Below, piece by piece: positions 34,862 through 43,881 of a DNA stretch of 64,000 nucleotides. Numbering within the stretch: the first letter of the stretch is position 1; the number at the start of each line of letters is the position of its first letter. A program made the position numbers and the translations under genes. Source of the DNA: Nocardia transvalensis (lineage in GTDB: Bacteria > Actinomycetota > Actinomycetes > Mycobacteriales > Mycobacteriaceae); contig NZ_JADLQQ010000004.1 in assembly GCF_015477765.1 (NCBI RefSeq), positions 248,001 to 312,000 on the forward strand. Reading direction: 5' to 3'. The notes under the pieces were generated by a model, which worked only from the letters and a program-made list of their open reading frames with translations, ran no database searches and was not told the DNA's origin.

Positions 34862-36874
34862 GTGTCCGATTCCCGAACCTCGGTGGTAGCACGTCCGGAT
34901 TCGTCGACCTCGGCCCAGGAGAGCGAGGTCGGATTCCCGTTCTCGGCCGTGGTGGGGCAGGAGCGGCTGCAGTTGGCGTTGATCCTGTGCGCGGTGCATC
35001 CCGGAATCGGGGGTGTGCTGGTGCGCGGGGAGAAGGGGACCGCGAAGTCGACCGTGGTGCGGGCGCTGGCGCAATTGTTGCCGCCGGTCGTGGACGATCG
35101 GGGGCCGCGCCCGGCGCGGCTGGTGGAGTTGCCGGTGGGTGCGACCGAGGACCGGGTGGTGGGGTCGCTGGATCTGGAGCGGGTCCTGCGCGACGGTGAG
35201 CAGGCGTTCCGGCCCGGTCTGCTGGCGGCGGCCCATCACGGCGTGCTCTACGTCGACGAGGTCAACCTGCTGCACGACCATCTGGTCGACGTGCTGCTCG
35301 ATGCGGCCGCCATGGGCCGGGTGCATATCGAGCGCGATGGGGTGTCGCATTCGCATCCCGCGCGTTTCGTGCTGGTCGGGACCATGAACCCGGAGGAGGG
35401 GGAGCTGCGGCCGCAGCTGCTGGACCGGTTCGGGCTCACCGTGGACGTGGCCGCGTCGCGGGAGGTGGATGTGCGGATGGCGGTGGTGCGCCGCCGCCTC
35501 GATTACGAGGCCGATCCGGCGGGATTCGCGGCGCGCTATGCCCCCGCGGATCGTGAGGTGGCCGAGCGCATCCTGTCCGCGCGGGAGCGGCTGGCCGAGG
35601 TCCGGCTCGACGATGTGGACCTGCGGCGGATTGCCGCGCTGTGTGCCGCCTTCGATGTCGACGGTATGCGGGCTGACCTGGTGGTGGCCCGCACCGCCAC
35701 CGCGCACGCGGCGTGGCGCGGAAGCGATTGCGTGACAGCCGAAGACGTGCGGATCGCCGCGGAACTGGCGCTGCCGCACCGCCGCCGACGCGACCCGTTC
35801 GACGAGCCCGGTATCAGCGAGGAGCAGCTCGACGAGGCGATGCAGCAGGCCGCGGAGGAGGCGGCGCGGGCCGAATCATCGGGTGGTAGTGACGATATCG
35901 CGCAGGATCCGGGGGCTCGTGACGATCGGGACGATGGTCCGGAGGACGGCTTCGACGGTGGGCCGGAGGGCCCGGACGATGGTCCCGACGACGGTGGGCC
36001 GGACTCGCCGAACGGCGGGCCGGGCGGTGGTGCGCGGGAGGGCCGCGCCGCGGCGCCGGTGAATTCCGTTGCCCGCCCGCCTCGTTGGGAGATTCCCGGG
36101 GTCGGCGAGGGTGCGCCGGGCCGCCGGTCGCGGGCGCACACCCGGCACGGACGCGTGGTCCGCTCCACCACGGATACCTCCTCCGGCCTGCATCTGCTGG
36201 GCACCGTGTTCGCTGCCGCGCCGCATCAGGTGGTCCGCGGCCGGGTGTCCGGCCCGCTCGCCCTCGAGGCTGCGGATCTGCGCGGCGCGTATCGCGAAGG
36301 GCGCGAGGGCAATCTGGTGCTGTTCGTGGTCGACGCCTCCGGTTCGATGGCCGCGCGGGATCGGCTCTCCGCGGTCACCGGCGCGGTCGTGGCGTTGCTG
36401 CGCGATGCCTACCAACGCCGGGACAAGGTCGCGGTCATCACCATGCGCGGCAGCGAGGCCGAACTCGTTCTGCCGCCCACCTCTTCGGTCGATATCGCCG
36501 TGCGCCGCCTGACCGACCTGCGCACCGGCGGGAAAACCCCCCTCGCCCAGGGACTTCTGAAGGCTCGCGAGATCGTGCGCCGCGAACGTGTCCGCGATCC
36601 GCAGCGCCGCCCGCTGCTGGTCCTGCTCACCGACGGTCGCGCCACCGGCGGCACGGACCCCGTCCCCCGCGCCCGCACCGCCGCCCGGCTACTCGCCCAG
36701 GACGGCACCACCGCCGTCGTCGTCGACTGCGAACGGGGCATGATCCGCCTGGGCCTGGCCCAAGACCTGGCCCGCGACCTCCACGCCACCTACCTCCAAC
36801 TATCCGAACTCACAGGCAATTCCGTCGCCGACATCGTCCGCACCGGCATCCAAGCCACCCCCCGAGCCGCCTGA
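34862..36874 (+). CDS. Magnesium/cobalt-chelatase-like fused AAA+ and VWA protein
   Basis: A 670-residue protein from GTG 34862, matching Rv2850c. Residues ~25-330 form a BchI-type AAA+ ATPase (Walker [10 protein letters not shown], Walker [11 protein letters not shown], then [20 protein letters not shown]). An acidic Gly/Asp/Pro-rich linker spans ~335-400. Residues ~450-665 form a VWA domain with the MIDAS motif VDASGSMA. Because mycolic actinomycetes lack chlorophyll, and cobO and cobB follow, the likely role is metal insertion linked to cobalamin synthesis, although the large CobN-type subunit is not here. Confidence 0.9.
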   Translation: MSDSRTSVVARPDSSTSAQESEVGFPFSAVVGQERLQLALILCAVHPGIGGVLVRGEKGTAKSTVVRALAQLLPPVVDDRGPRPARLVELPVGATEDRVVGSLDLERVLRDGEQAFRPGLLAAAHHGVLYVDEVNLLHDHLVDVLLDAAAMGRVHIERDGVSHSHPARFVLVGTMNPEEGELRPQLLDRFGLTVDVAASREVDVRMAVVRRRLDYEADPAGFAARYAPADREVAERILSARERLAEVRLDDVDLRRIAALCAAFDVDGMRADLVVARTATAHAAWRGSDCVTAEDVRIAAELALPHRRRRDPFDEPGISEEQLDEAMQQAAEEAARAESSGGSDDIAQDPGARDDRDDGPEDGFDGGPEGPDDGPDDGGPDSPNGGPGGGAREGRAAAPVNSVARPPRWEIPGVGEGAPGRRSRAHTRHGRVVRSTTDTSSGLHLLGTVFAAAPHQVVRGRVSGPLALEAADLRGAYREGREGNLVLFVVDASGSMAARDRLSAVTGAVVALLRDAYQRRDKVAVITMRGSEAELVLPPTSSVDIAVRRLTDLRTGGKTPLAQGLLKAREIVRRERVRDPQRRPLLVLLTDGRATGGTDPVPRARTAARLLAQDGTTAVVVDCERGMIRLGLAQDLARDLHATYLQLSELTGNSVADIVRTGIQATPRAA

Positions 36875-36880
36875 CCCAAC

Positions 36881-36912
36881 CCTGCATCCGGCGCTGGCGC
36901 GCCGGATGCAGG
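36881..36912. terminator. 14-bp perfect hairpin after the chelatase gene
   Basis: CCTGCATCCGGCGC / GCGCCGGATGCAGG with loop TGGC, 6 bp after the stop codon. Perfect arms and position fit a terminator, though no T-run follows. A near copy in inverted orientation lies at 37527-37560. Confidence 0.65.
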
Positions 36913-36921
36913 GAACCCAGA

Positions 36922-37327
36922 GTGTTCGCGTCGTGCGAGGAGCCAGGGTGTTCGTGTCGTGCGAGGGGCCAGGGTGTTCGTGTCGTGCGAGGGGCCAGGG
37001 TGTTCGTGTCGTGCGAGGGGCCAGGGTGTTCGTGTCGTGCGAGGGGCCAGGGTGTTCGCGTCGTGCGAGGAGCCAGGGTGTTCGCGTCGTGCGAGGAGCC
37101 AGGGTTCTTGCGCCGTGCGGGGAACCAGAGTGCTTGCGCCGTGCAGGGAACCAGGCTGTTCGCGTCGTGCAGGGAACCTGGGTGCTTGCGTCGTGTGAGG
37201 AGCCAGGGTGTTTGGGTCGTGTGAGGAGCCAGGGTGTTTGGGTCGTGTGAGGAGCCAGGGTGTTTGCGTCGTGTGAGGAGCCAGGGTGCTTGCGTCGTGC
37301 GGGGAACCAGAGTGCTTGCTCCGTGAC
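36922..37327. repeat. 26-bp minisatellite, 15 contiguous copies plus a part
   Basis: Units start every 26 bp from 36922; the left units share GTGTTCGYGTCGTGCGAGG followed by RGCCAGG. Copies 2-5 are identical; divergence grows to the right (GTGCTTGCGCCGTGCGGGG types). There are no spacers, so this is not CRISPR. Because 26 is not a multiple of 3, each copy changes frame; the repetitive reading frames seen through it on both strands are shadows. It occupies most of the gap between the chelatase gene and cobO. Confidence 0.95.
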
Positions 37328-37435
37328 CACGAGGTCGCGATACGGGAGATTGATAGCTCGGGTCGCGGCTCTCCCCTTCGTGGTGCGAGCGGGTCAGTTC
37401 CTGTCTTCGTGTCGGTGTCGTCGCGCCCTGCGTTT

Positions 37436-37530
37436 GGTGCGTGTTCATTCCTGTAGGTGGCGCGTGTTTTCATTCCCTGGGGGCGGCGCGTGTCTTCATT
37501 GTCTGAGGGCGGCGCGTGTTTTCATTCCCC
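37436..37530. repeat. Second 26-bp minisatellite, about 3.5 copies
   Basis: Full units at 37460-37485 and 37486-37511, sharing GCGCGTGTYTTCATT, with partial units on both sides; the left one has lost three bases. The last unit runs into the 37527 hairpin. The sequence is unrelated to the first array but has the same period. The 108 bp between arrays (37328-37435) hold nothing recognisable. Confidence 0.85.
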
Positions 37531-37560
37531 GCATCCGGCGCGCCAGCGCCGGATGCGGGG
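37527..37560. terminator. 15-bp perfect hairpin, inverted twin of the 36881 hairpin
   Basis: CCCCGCATCCGGCGC / GCGCCGGATGCGGGG with loop GCCA, which is the reverse complement of the other hairpin's loop. It may be a terminator or half of a repeated element. The remaining 80 bp to cobO show no B12 box. Confidence 0.55.
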
Positions 37561-37640
37561 CGGGGACCGGCGGGGCAGCCGGGGGTGTGTGGGGGCTGTG
37601 TGGCAACGTGAATGGCAATGGTGGGTTGGAAGGAGAGGCG

Positions 37641-38255
37641 ATGCCCAAGGGTGTTCCGGTGGTGGTTCCCGAGGATGGGTTGACTACGCGGCAGCGGCGG
37701 AATCAGCCGGTGTTGGCCGTGCATACCGGGCCGGGGAAGGGGAAGTCGACGGCGGCGTTCGGGATGGCGTTGCGGGCCTGGAATCAGGGGTTCGATATTG
37801 CCGTGTTCCAGTTCGTGAAGAGCGCCAAGTGGAAGGTCGGTGAGGAGGCCGCCTTCCGGACGCTCGGGCGGCTGCACGAGGAGACCGGGGCGGGCGGGCC
37901 GGTCGAATGGCACAAGATGGGGGAGGGCTGGTCCTGGACGCGCAAGCACGGCAGCGAGGAGGACCACGCCGCCAATGCCGTCGCGGGCTGGCAGGAGATC
38001 GCCCGCCGCCTCGCCGCCGAACAACACCGCTTCTACGTACTCGACGAATTCACCTACCCCCTGAAATGGGGCTGGATCGACGTCGACGAGGTGGTGCAGA
38101 CCCTGATCTCACGCCCCGGCAACCAGCACGTGGTGATCACCGGCCGCGACGCTCCCCAACCCCTGATCGACGCCGCCGACCTCGTCACCGAAATGACCAA
38201 GGTCAAACACCCGATGGACGCGGGCCGCAAGGGCCAACGAGGCATCGAATGGTGA
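37641..38255 (+). CDS. cobO: Corrinoid adenosyltransferase
   Basis: A 204-residue CobA/BtuR-type enzyme from ATG 37641, with a strong GGAAGGAGA ribosome site. It transfers the adenosyl group of ATP to reduced corrinoid. The P-loop is VHTGPGKGKSTAAFGMALRA; other blocks are FQFVKSAKWKVGEEAAF, VLDEFTYPLKWGW, HVVITGRDAPQPLID and the C-terminal KHPMDAGRKGQRGIEW. It is coupled to cobB by overlap. It matches Rv2849c. Confidence 0.95.
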   Translation: MPKGVPVVVPEDGLTTRQRRNQPVLAVHTGPGKGKSTAAFGMALRAWNQGFDIAVFQFVKSAKWKVGEEAAFRTLGRLHEETGAGGPVEWHKMGEGWSWTRKHGSEEDHAANAVAGWQEIARRLAAEQHRFYVLDEFTYPLKWGWIDVDEVVQTLISRPGNQHVVITGRDAPQPLIDAADLVTEMTKVKHPMDAGRKGQRGIEW

Positions 38256-39652
38256 CCACCTCGCGCTCGAGCGTGCCCGCGGTTGTGGTGGCCGCGCCCG
38301 CGTCGGGGAGCGGGAAGACCACTGTCGCAACCGGTTTGATCGGCGCCCTGCGGCGGGCGGGGCACCGGGTGGGGCCGTTCAAGGTGGGCCCGGATTACAT
38401 CGATCCGGGGTATCACGGGCTGGCGGCCGGGCGGCCGGGGCGGAATCTGGATCCGGTGCTGGTCGGGGAGGAGCGGGTGGTACCGCTGTACCGGCACGGG
38501 GCTCGCGAGTGCGATATCGCAGTCGTCGAGGGGGTGATGGGGTTGTTCGACGGCCGGATCGACGACAACTCCTGTGCGCCGATCGCGGAGGGGTCCACGG
38601 CCCAGGTCGCCGCGCTGCTCGGGGCGCCGGTCGTGCTCGTGGTCGACGCGCGCGGGCACAGTCAGAGCCTGGCCGCGTTGCTGCACGGCTTCGCCACCTT
38701 CGACAGCAGCATCCGGCTCGGCGGGGTGATCCTCAATCGGGTCGGCAGCGAGCGGCACGAGGAGGTCCTGCGCGCCGCCTGCGCGCGGGTCGGCCTGCCG
38801 GTGCTGGGCGCGCTGCCCCGCATGGCCGAATTGGCGGTCCCCTCCCGGCATCTCGGCCTGATCCCCGCGGTCGAACACGGCACCGCCGCGCACGCCGCCG
38901 TCGACGCCATGATCGAACTCGTTGCCGCCCATGTGGATCTGCCCGCGATCGTACGGTTGGCCGCGGCATCCGCCTCGGGTCCGAGCTGGAATGCGGCCGA
39001 CGCGGTAGCCGACACCGGTGGACCGGGCCCGGTGATCGCAGTGGCCGGGGGACCGGCATTCACCTTCGGCTATGCCGAACACCGGGAACTGCTCGAGGCG
39101 GCGGGTGCCCGAGTCGTCGTATTCGACCCGTTGCATGACGGTTTGCCGGGCGGCACCGCGGGTTTGGTTCTGCCCGGCGGCTTTCCGGAGGAGCACGCCG
39201 CCGAACTCGCCGCCAATACACCGTTGCTGCACGCGGTCGCCGACGCCGCCCGGCGCGGGATGCCGATCCACGCCGAATGCGCGGGGCTGTTATATCTGAC
39301 GCGCTCGCTGGACGGCCACCGCATGGCCGGAGTCGTCGACGCGACAGCGGAATTCGGGCCACGACTCACCCTCGGCTATCGAGATGCGGTGGCACTGGCC
39401 GATTCTCCGCTGTGGTCGGCCGGAGAGCGAGTCCGCGGCCACGAATTCCACCGCACCCGTCTGGTGGGCACCGGTTCGGATACACCGGCCTGGGGCTGGC
39501 GCGCCCCGAGCGGCGAGACCGTTCGCGAAGGCGCCCTGGTCGCCCGAGTACACGCCTCCTACCTTCACACCCACCCCGCCGGAAACCCCGCCACGATCGG
39601 TCGCTTCGTCAGCGCCGCACGGCAATTCGACGGCACCCGCGTCGATGGCTGA
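38249..39652 (+). CDS. cobB: Cobyrinic acid a,c-diamide synthase
   Basis: A 467-residue protein from ATG 38249, overlapping the cobO stop. It amidates the a and c side chains of (hydrogeno)byrinic acid. The N-terminal P-loop is VVAAPASGSGKTTVATGL, with KVGPDYIDPGYH and EGVMGLFDG following. The C-terminal half is a glutaminase domain: VLPGGFPEEHAAEL, then the nucleophile Cys in IHAECAGLLYL and a late His in ASYLHTHPAGNP. Length fits the family. It matches Rv2848c. Confidence 0.94.
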   Translation: MVTTSRSSVPAVVVAAPASGSGKTTVATGLIGALRRAGHRVGPFKVGPDYIDPGYHGLAAGRPGRNLDPVLVGEERVVPLYRHGARECDIAVVEGVMGLFDGRIDDNSCAPIAEGSTAQVAALLGAPVVLVVDARGHSQSLAALLHGFATFDSSIRLGGVILNRVGSERHEEVLRAACARVGLPVLGALPRMAELAVPSRHLGLIPAVEHGTAAHAAVDAMIELVAAHVDLPAIVRLAAASASGPSWNAADAVADTGGPGPVIAVAGGPAFTFGYAEHRELLEAAGARVVVFDPLHDGLPGGTAGLVLPGGFPEEHAAELAANTPLLHAVADAARRGMPIHAECAGLLYLTRSLDGHRMAGVVDATAEFGPRLTLGYRDAVALADSPLWSAGERVRGHEFHRTRLVGTGSDTPAWGWRAPSGETVREGALVARVHASYLHTHPAGNPATIGRFVSAARQFDGTRVDG

Positions 39653-40031
39653 GACCGGACCTGCCGAGGACATCTCAACGGATGTCATCGTGGGGCTCGG
39701 CTTCCGACCCGGGGCATCGGCCGAGTCGATCCTCGCCGCCGTACGAGATGCGGTGAATCCCTGCCGAATTCGATGCCTCGCCACCGTCGATCGCCGAGCC
39801 ACCGAACCTGGCCTGCGCGCGGCCGCTGCCGACCTGGCGGTGCCGATCGTCGCCTACACGTCGGAAGAGCTTGCCTCGGTCGAGGTCCCGAACCCCGCAG
39901 CCCGCACGGCAGCGGCCCTCGGGACGCCCAGCGTCGCCGAAGCCGCCGCTCTGCGCGCCGCCCCGACCGGCGAGCTGATCGCTTCGAAACGGGTCGTCGG
40001 CGGCATCACCGTCGCTGTCGCGAAGCCCTAA
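39645..40031 (+). CDS. CobE/CbiG C-terminal-like cobalamin biosynthesis protein
   Basis: A 128-residue protein from ATG 39645, overlapping the cobB stop by 8 bp. It matches the small CobE / CbiG-C domain: VIVGLGFRPGASAESILAAV, RCLATVDRRATEPGLRAAA, VAYTSEELASV, and the C-terminal GTPSVAEAAAL followed by GELIASKRVVGGITVAVA. The precise role of this domain in corrin synthesis is uncertain, but its place in the cob operon is typical. It ends 4 bp inside the convergent DUF2293 gene. Confidence 0.85.
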   Translation: MAETGPAEDISTDVIVGLGFRPGASAESILAAVRDAVNPCRIRCLATVDRRATEPGLRAAAADLAVPIVAYTSEELASVEVPNPAARTAAALGTPSVAEAAALRAAPTGELIASKRVVGGITVAVAKP

Positions 40032-41056
40032 CGCCAGGACTCCAGCACCTTGTCCACGGCCGGGCGGATCGCCGCTCGTGCCTCCATCCGCGGCACGCCG
40101 TCCATCAGCAGTCGGTCGTAGTCGGTGTCGCGGTGGCGGACCGAGGCGATGACGGCGAGGGTGACGGCCTCGGGGTCCAGCACCTTCGCCGCGGCGCTGC
40201 GGCCCACCCGGCCGCTGCCCCGCAGGGCGGCATGTTCGGCGATCTCGGCCGCCCGGTGCGGCGGACAGCCGGGGAACAGGCGGCGAATCTGCTCGGCCAT
40301 GCGGCCACAGAATTCGACATCCTGCTCGGCCCGGCGCACCCGATCGCGCTCACGGCGGCGCAGCCGCGCCTCCTCGTCGGCCAGACATTGCTCCTCCGCC
40401 CGTGCCAGGGCGGCCTCCTCGACCAGAATGCCTTGCCGCTCATAGCGTTTCCGCCGCCGATTGAACCGCACCACCACGGCGGCCAGCGTGCTCTCCTTCT
40501 TGGCTCGGCGGCTCAGCGCGGCATCCCCGGCGGGCAGGAATTCCAAATGGTCCAGATCCGAGCACGTCGGGCACAGCGCACCCGCACCCGACATGATCAG
40601 ATAGGGCCCGGTGTCCGCACATTCGACACAGGTCCACGGCTCGGCCGCCTCGACCACCACGAGATCCGGCGCCTTGTTCTGACGCCGGATCAACTGTTCG
40701 CGCCGGGCCGGGCTCAGCTCCGCCGACAGCCAGTGCACCCGAAAGTCCGCATCCGCACCGTCGTCGACGAACCGCAGCGCCTCGCGGTCCCGGCCCCCGG
40801 ACACGTAGGCGGTGTCACTGGCGGTGAGCCCGTTCGCCCGCGCCCACTCGCCCAGAATCTCCACCGCATCGCGCATCCGCCGCCCATCCACGGCCGCGAC
40901 CTGCTCCAACGAGTCCACCCGCCCCTGCCGCCAGCGATCCACATCGCTCGACCGAACCCACCGCAACCCGGCGAACACATCGACCGCCGACACATACTTC
41001 CGTTGGGCCAGCGCCGCTTCCGCAGCCTCGACCACCCGCCGCCGCAGCTTGGACAC
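40028..41056 (-). CDS. DUF2293 domain protein
   Basis: A 342-residue protein. I chose GTG 41056, with GGGTGGGA upstream; a longer form from 41128 would run into a gene remnant. A CxxC...CxxC pair (WTCVECADTG, GALCPTCSDLDHLE) suggests a small zinc site at mid-protein. A basic coiled region (RFNRRRKRYERQG, EARLRRRERDRVRRAEQ) follows. The C-terminal ~90 residues match DUF2293 (LFPGCPPHRAAEIAEHA, VIASVRHRDTDYDRLLMDG). The function is unknown; the basic helices and zinc site suggest nucleic acid binding. Confidence 0.8.
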   Translation of the reverse strand: MSKLRRRVVEAAEAALAQRKYVSAVDVFAGLRWVRSSDVDRWRQGRVDSLEQVAAVDGRRMRDAVEILGEWARANGLTASDTAYVSGGRDREALRFVDDGADADFRVHWLSAELSPARREQLIRRQNKAPDLVVVEAAEPWTCVECADTGPYLIMSGAGALCPTCSDLDHLEFLPAGDAALSRRAKKESTLAAVVVRFNRRRKRYERQGILVEEAALARAEEQCLADEEARLRRRERDRVRRAEQDVEFCGRMAEQIRRLFPGCPPHRAAEIAEHAALRGSGRVGRSAAAKVLDPEAVTLAVIASVRHRDTDYDRLLMDGVPRMEARAAIRPAVDKVLESWR

Positions 41057-41097
41057 GAAATCCCACCCTAGCTCGAGCGCGTCGACAAGCACCGAGC

Positions 41098-41351
41098 AGC
41101 TACACCACCATCGCACAATTCGGCGCAACCGTGGACATCGACAACCGGACGATCGTCCTGCGAGGCGGCGCCGCGAACGGGACGCCCTATGCCGAGTGGC
41201 GATACGAGCGCCCCGGACACGACCGTATGGCGCTGGACGGACCCTGAGCGGTCAGCCGGTCCACGTGCTCCTCGAACGTGTCGACGAGACAGGGCTTCCG
41301 CTGACCGGCCGCGGATTCCACTGGATACAGGAATATCCCTACAACCGGTGA
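41098..41351 (+). pseudogene. C-terminal remnant of a DoxX-like membrane protein paralog
   Basis: Two frames match the last ~80 residues of the gene at 43882-45255. First FGATVDIDNRTIVLRGG to WRYERPGHDRMALDGP, then after a one-base shift near 41247 LSGQPVHVLLERVDE and GFHWIQEYPYNR to the stop. The intact gene ends GELDGHPVTITLDRVD ... GFHWIRDE. The membrane part is missing and the left edge abuts the DUF2293 start. This is a decayed duplicate. Confidence 0.7.
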
Positions 41352-41355
41352 GTGG

Positions 41356-42468
41356 CTACGGGGCGACCGAGGTCCAGTCGGTGAAGCCGGTGGGGTCGTG
41401 GCGGCCCATGCTGGCGTGCTCGAACAGGCCCCAGCCCTCGGCGTCGCCGCAGCGGGCCTGGCCGACGTGGTCGATGACGCCCCACGGGATGCGGGCGGCC
41501 ACGTCCGGGTCGGTGAGGTCGTAGACGGAACTGGAGGACCAGTTCTCGCCCTTCCACTGGCCGTGCAGCCAGTCCGGGTCGCCGCCGTAACCGCAGCCGA
41601 TGTGCAGCGGCACGAAGGTGTGGGCGCGGACCTCCACCTCGAGGGGTTTCCCGTCGGGCGTGGTCAGTTCCAGCCGTACCGATACGGGAATCCTGGTGCC
41701 CGAGCGGTATTGGAGGTGGACCCGCGGCCAGCCTAGCTGCTCGACCCGCCCGTCCGGCCACACCCGCACCGCATCGTTGAGGGTGCGGAAGCCGTCCGGG
41801 TTCTCCTGCACGATCACCACGATCGCGAAATCGTCGAAACGCAACGGCACGTACAGCCACCAGAATCCGCCCGGGCCTTCGCTGTTCGGGCGCCCGGCCG
41901 GTTCCGCCTCGCCGACCGGCCGGATACCCCAGGACCGGTCGCGGGTACCGGTCCACACCGCGGGATCGACCGCGATATCGGTGCCGTCGACGTTCAGCGT
42001 GCCCTCCCACGAGCCCACCTGGGCGAAGCGGGACGCGTCGATGATGGGGCGGTCTCCGGCCAGAATCAGATGCCGCTCCTCCTGCACCGCCGGGAAGGCG
42101 CCGGTCCAGGCGAGATCGAAGCTCAGATCATCGTGCTCGCACAGGAGCCGGATGCGCTGCAGCGGTTCGATGATCTCGACGCGATAGCCGCCCACCCCCA
42201 GATTCAGGTCCCGCTGCTTCAGCGCGTCGGAGAAACGCACCACGCGTTGGGTATTGCCGCGCCGAACCAGCGCATACGCATCGGTCACACCGAGATTCGG
42301 ATACACCCCCATGCCGGTGATCAGGAAGGTGCCACCGGAACGGTCGTGGGCGTTGAAATAACTGCGGTCGTAGAAGTTTCGGTCGCTGCTACCGACGCGG
42401 GCCAGCGACAAGGGGGTCTGGTGAATCGGATACTCGTCCAACGGGACGGGTGCGGAGCCGTAGGGCAC
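41356..42468 (-). CDS. Conserved lipocalin/CrtC-like hypothetical protein
   Basis: A 370-residue protein from GTG 42468. It is beta-rich and has many Trp and Asp/Gly turns (GGTFLITGMGVYPN, GYRVEIIEPLQRIRL, WTGTRDRSWGIRP, FWWLYVPLRFDDFAIVV). The pattern resembles the double-lipocalin fold of CrtC/hydroxyneurosporene-hydratase-like proteins. It probably binds a hydrophobic small molecule; catalysis is unproven. It is transcribed with the upstream phosphotransferase gene (21 bp apart). Confidence 0.7.
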   Translation of the reverse strand: MPYGSAPVPLDEYPIHQTPLSLARVGSSDRNFYDRSYFNAHDRSGGTFLITGMGVYPNLGVTDAYALVRRGNTQRVVRFSDALKQRDLNLGVGGYRVEIIEPLQRIRLLCEHDDLSFDLAWTGAFPAVQEERHLILAGDRPIIDASRFAQVGSWEGTLNVDGTDIAVDPAVWTGTRDRSWGIRPVGEAEPAGRPNSEGPGGFWWLYVPLRFDDFAIVVIVQENPDGFRTLNDAVRVWPDGRVEQLGWPRVHLQYRSGTRIPVSVRLELTTPDGKPLEVEVRAHTFVPLHIGCGYGGDPDWLHGQWKGENWSSSSVYDLTDPDVAARIPWGVIDHVGQARCGDAEGWGLFEHASMGRHDPTGFTDWTSVAP

Positions 42469-42489
42469 AGCGGTGATCCTCTCTGTCGG

Positions 42490-43629
42490 TCAATCCCATT
42501 CGTAGGTACCGGCGAGCAGCGATTCCAGGCTCGCCCGGTGCATGACGTAGTTGTCGCGGTCGCGAGTGTCGGTGTCCTCGCCGAAATGGATCATGCGGCG
42601 CTTGACCCGGCCCATCACGATGCCGTGGCGCAGCGCGGCGTAGACGATGTACCAATCCAGGTCGCGCAGTGTGTATCCGGTGCGCCGCTGGTAGTGCGAG
42701 ACGACGTCGTCGCGGCGCAGGAAGTCCGGCAGGCCGGGCTGGTCGAACTGCGTGGCGATGTCCTGGAAGAAGCGATGGATGAAGATCACCCACGCCACGT
42801 CCAGTTCCCGCGGCCCCAGCGCGGCCATCTCCCAGTCCAGCACGGCGGCGGGCTCGAAGCCGCGATAGATGATGTTGCCGGGCCGGGCGTCACCCCAGCT
42901 GAGCACGTCCGGGCCGGGATCGGCGGGAAAGTTGTCCGCCAGCCAGTCGAAAGCGCGCTCCAGCAACGGGATTCGATATCCGTCGCGGGCCAGAGCCCAG
43001 TCGTACCAGGCCCGCTGCGCCTGGAAATGCCGGCGCAGCGACGAGCGCTCGCCGGTCGCCAGCATCGGGAACTTCGCCGCGGGATCGGGGATGGCATGGA
43101 TCTTCGCCAGCACGTCGACGGTGTTGTGAGTGAGCCGCAGCCGCTCCTGCGGCGTGGCGTCGAACAGCCAGCCGATGAACACGTACGGCGGATTGTCCTC
43201 GGGGATACGGCCATCCACCCGCCGCATCACGAAAAACGGCGCGCCCAGCACGGATTCGTCGGTCTCGAGCCAGCACAGCTGCGGGACCGGCACATCGGTG
43301 TGCTCGGCCACGCCCGCCATCACCGCGTACTGGGTGGCCAGGTCGTAGGTCTCGAACACCGGCAAATCGCCCGCTTCCGGGGGCATCCGCGCCACATACG
43401 ACCCGCTCTCGGTGCGGCCGTCCTGCTCCCACGAGGCATCGAAGAGTACCGATCCGCTCGACATGCCGCCGGCCTGCGGTCGGGTCAGGTTGGTGATCTT
43501 CGGCGCGCGGTCGGCACGTACCTTGCCGCCGAGCCAGCGCGTCAGCCGATCGGCGAGATCGTCGAGATCGCGGGCGCTCGTGGTGAGCTGATACCGATTG
43601 CCTGGATCGCGGTCGGGATCGACCGTCAT
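42490..43629 (-). CDS. APH-family phosphotransferase
   Basis: A 379-residue kinase-like protein. The start is ATG 43629 with AGGAGG 7 nt upstream; an extension to 43683 is unlikely. The protein-kinase-like fold shows the catalytic loop VLSWGDARPGNIIYRG and the metal motif AVLDWEMAALGPRELDVAW. Relatives in actinobacteria often accompany acyl-CoA dehydrogenases or lipid-degradation genes and may phosphorylate hydroxy-acids. The 252-bp divergent gap upstream has an imperfect palindrome GGAATGTAACGCGTTCC at 43665. Confidence 0.82.
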   Translation of the reverse strand: MTVDPDRDPGNRYQLTTSARDLDDLADRLTRWLGGKVRADRAPKITNLTRPQAGGMSSGSVLFDASWEQDGRTESGSYVARMPPEAGDLPVFETYDLATQYAVMAGVAEHTDVPVPQLCWLETDESVLGAPFFVMRRVDGRIPEDNPPYVFIGWLFDATPQERLRLTHNTVDVLAKIHAIPDPAAKFPMLATGERSSLRRHFQAQRAWYDWALARDGYRIPLLERAFDWLADNFPADPGPDVLSWGDARPGNIIYRGFEPAAVLDWEMAALGPRELDVAWVIFIHRFFQDIATQFDQPGLPDFLRRDDVVSHYQRRTGYTLRDLDWYIVYAALRHGIVMGRVKRRMIHFGEDTDTRDRDNYVMHRASLESLLAGTYEWD

Positions 43630-43881
43630 GGTATGTCCTCCTGGGCATGAAGAAGCAGATGCGCGGAATGTAACGCGTTCCAATCAGTGTGCGGAGCGGA
43701 ATCCGGAGCCGAATATGCCCAGTTCCGGTCACTGGGACGTGCGGTTGCCGGGGTGGGGTGGGGCCAGCACCACCGGGCCACGTCGGGCCGGCACGTAATC
43801 CGGGAGACGTATCGCGAATTCGGGGTGTTTCCCGGAGGCGGAGCGAGGGTTGCGCTCCGTAGCTTCGATGCGTCGGCTTTC

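Noticed and set aside
36922..37327. CRISPR array.
   Set aside because: Units are directly contiguous with no spacers, and no cas genes are in the window.
36790..37473. Several long repetitive reading frames on both strands through the 26-bp array.
   Set aside because: They are open only because the repeat lacks stops in these frames; the period shifts the frame each copy, and no start signal or homology is present.
37561..37640. A cobalamin riboswitch before cobO.
   Set aside because: No B12 box or room for the fold; the gap is short and G-rich.
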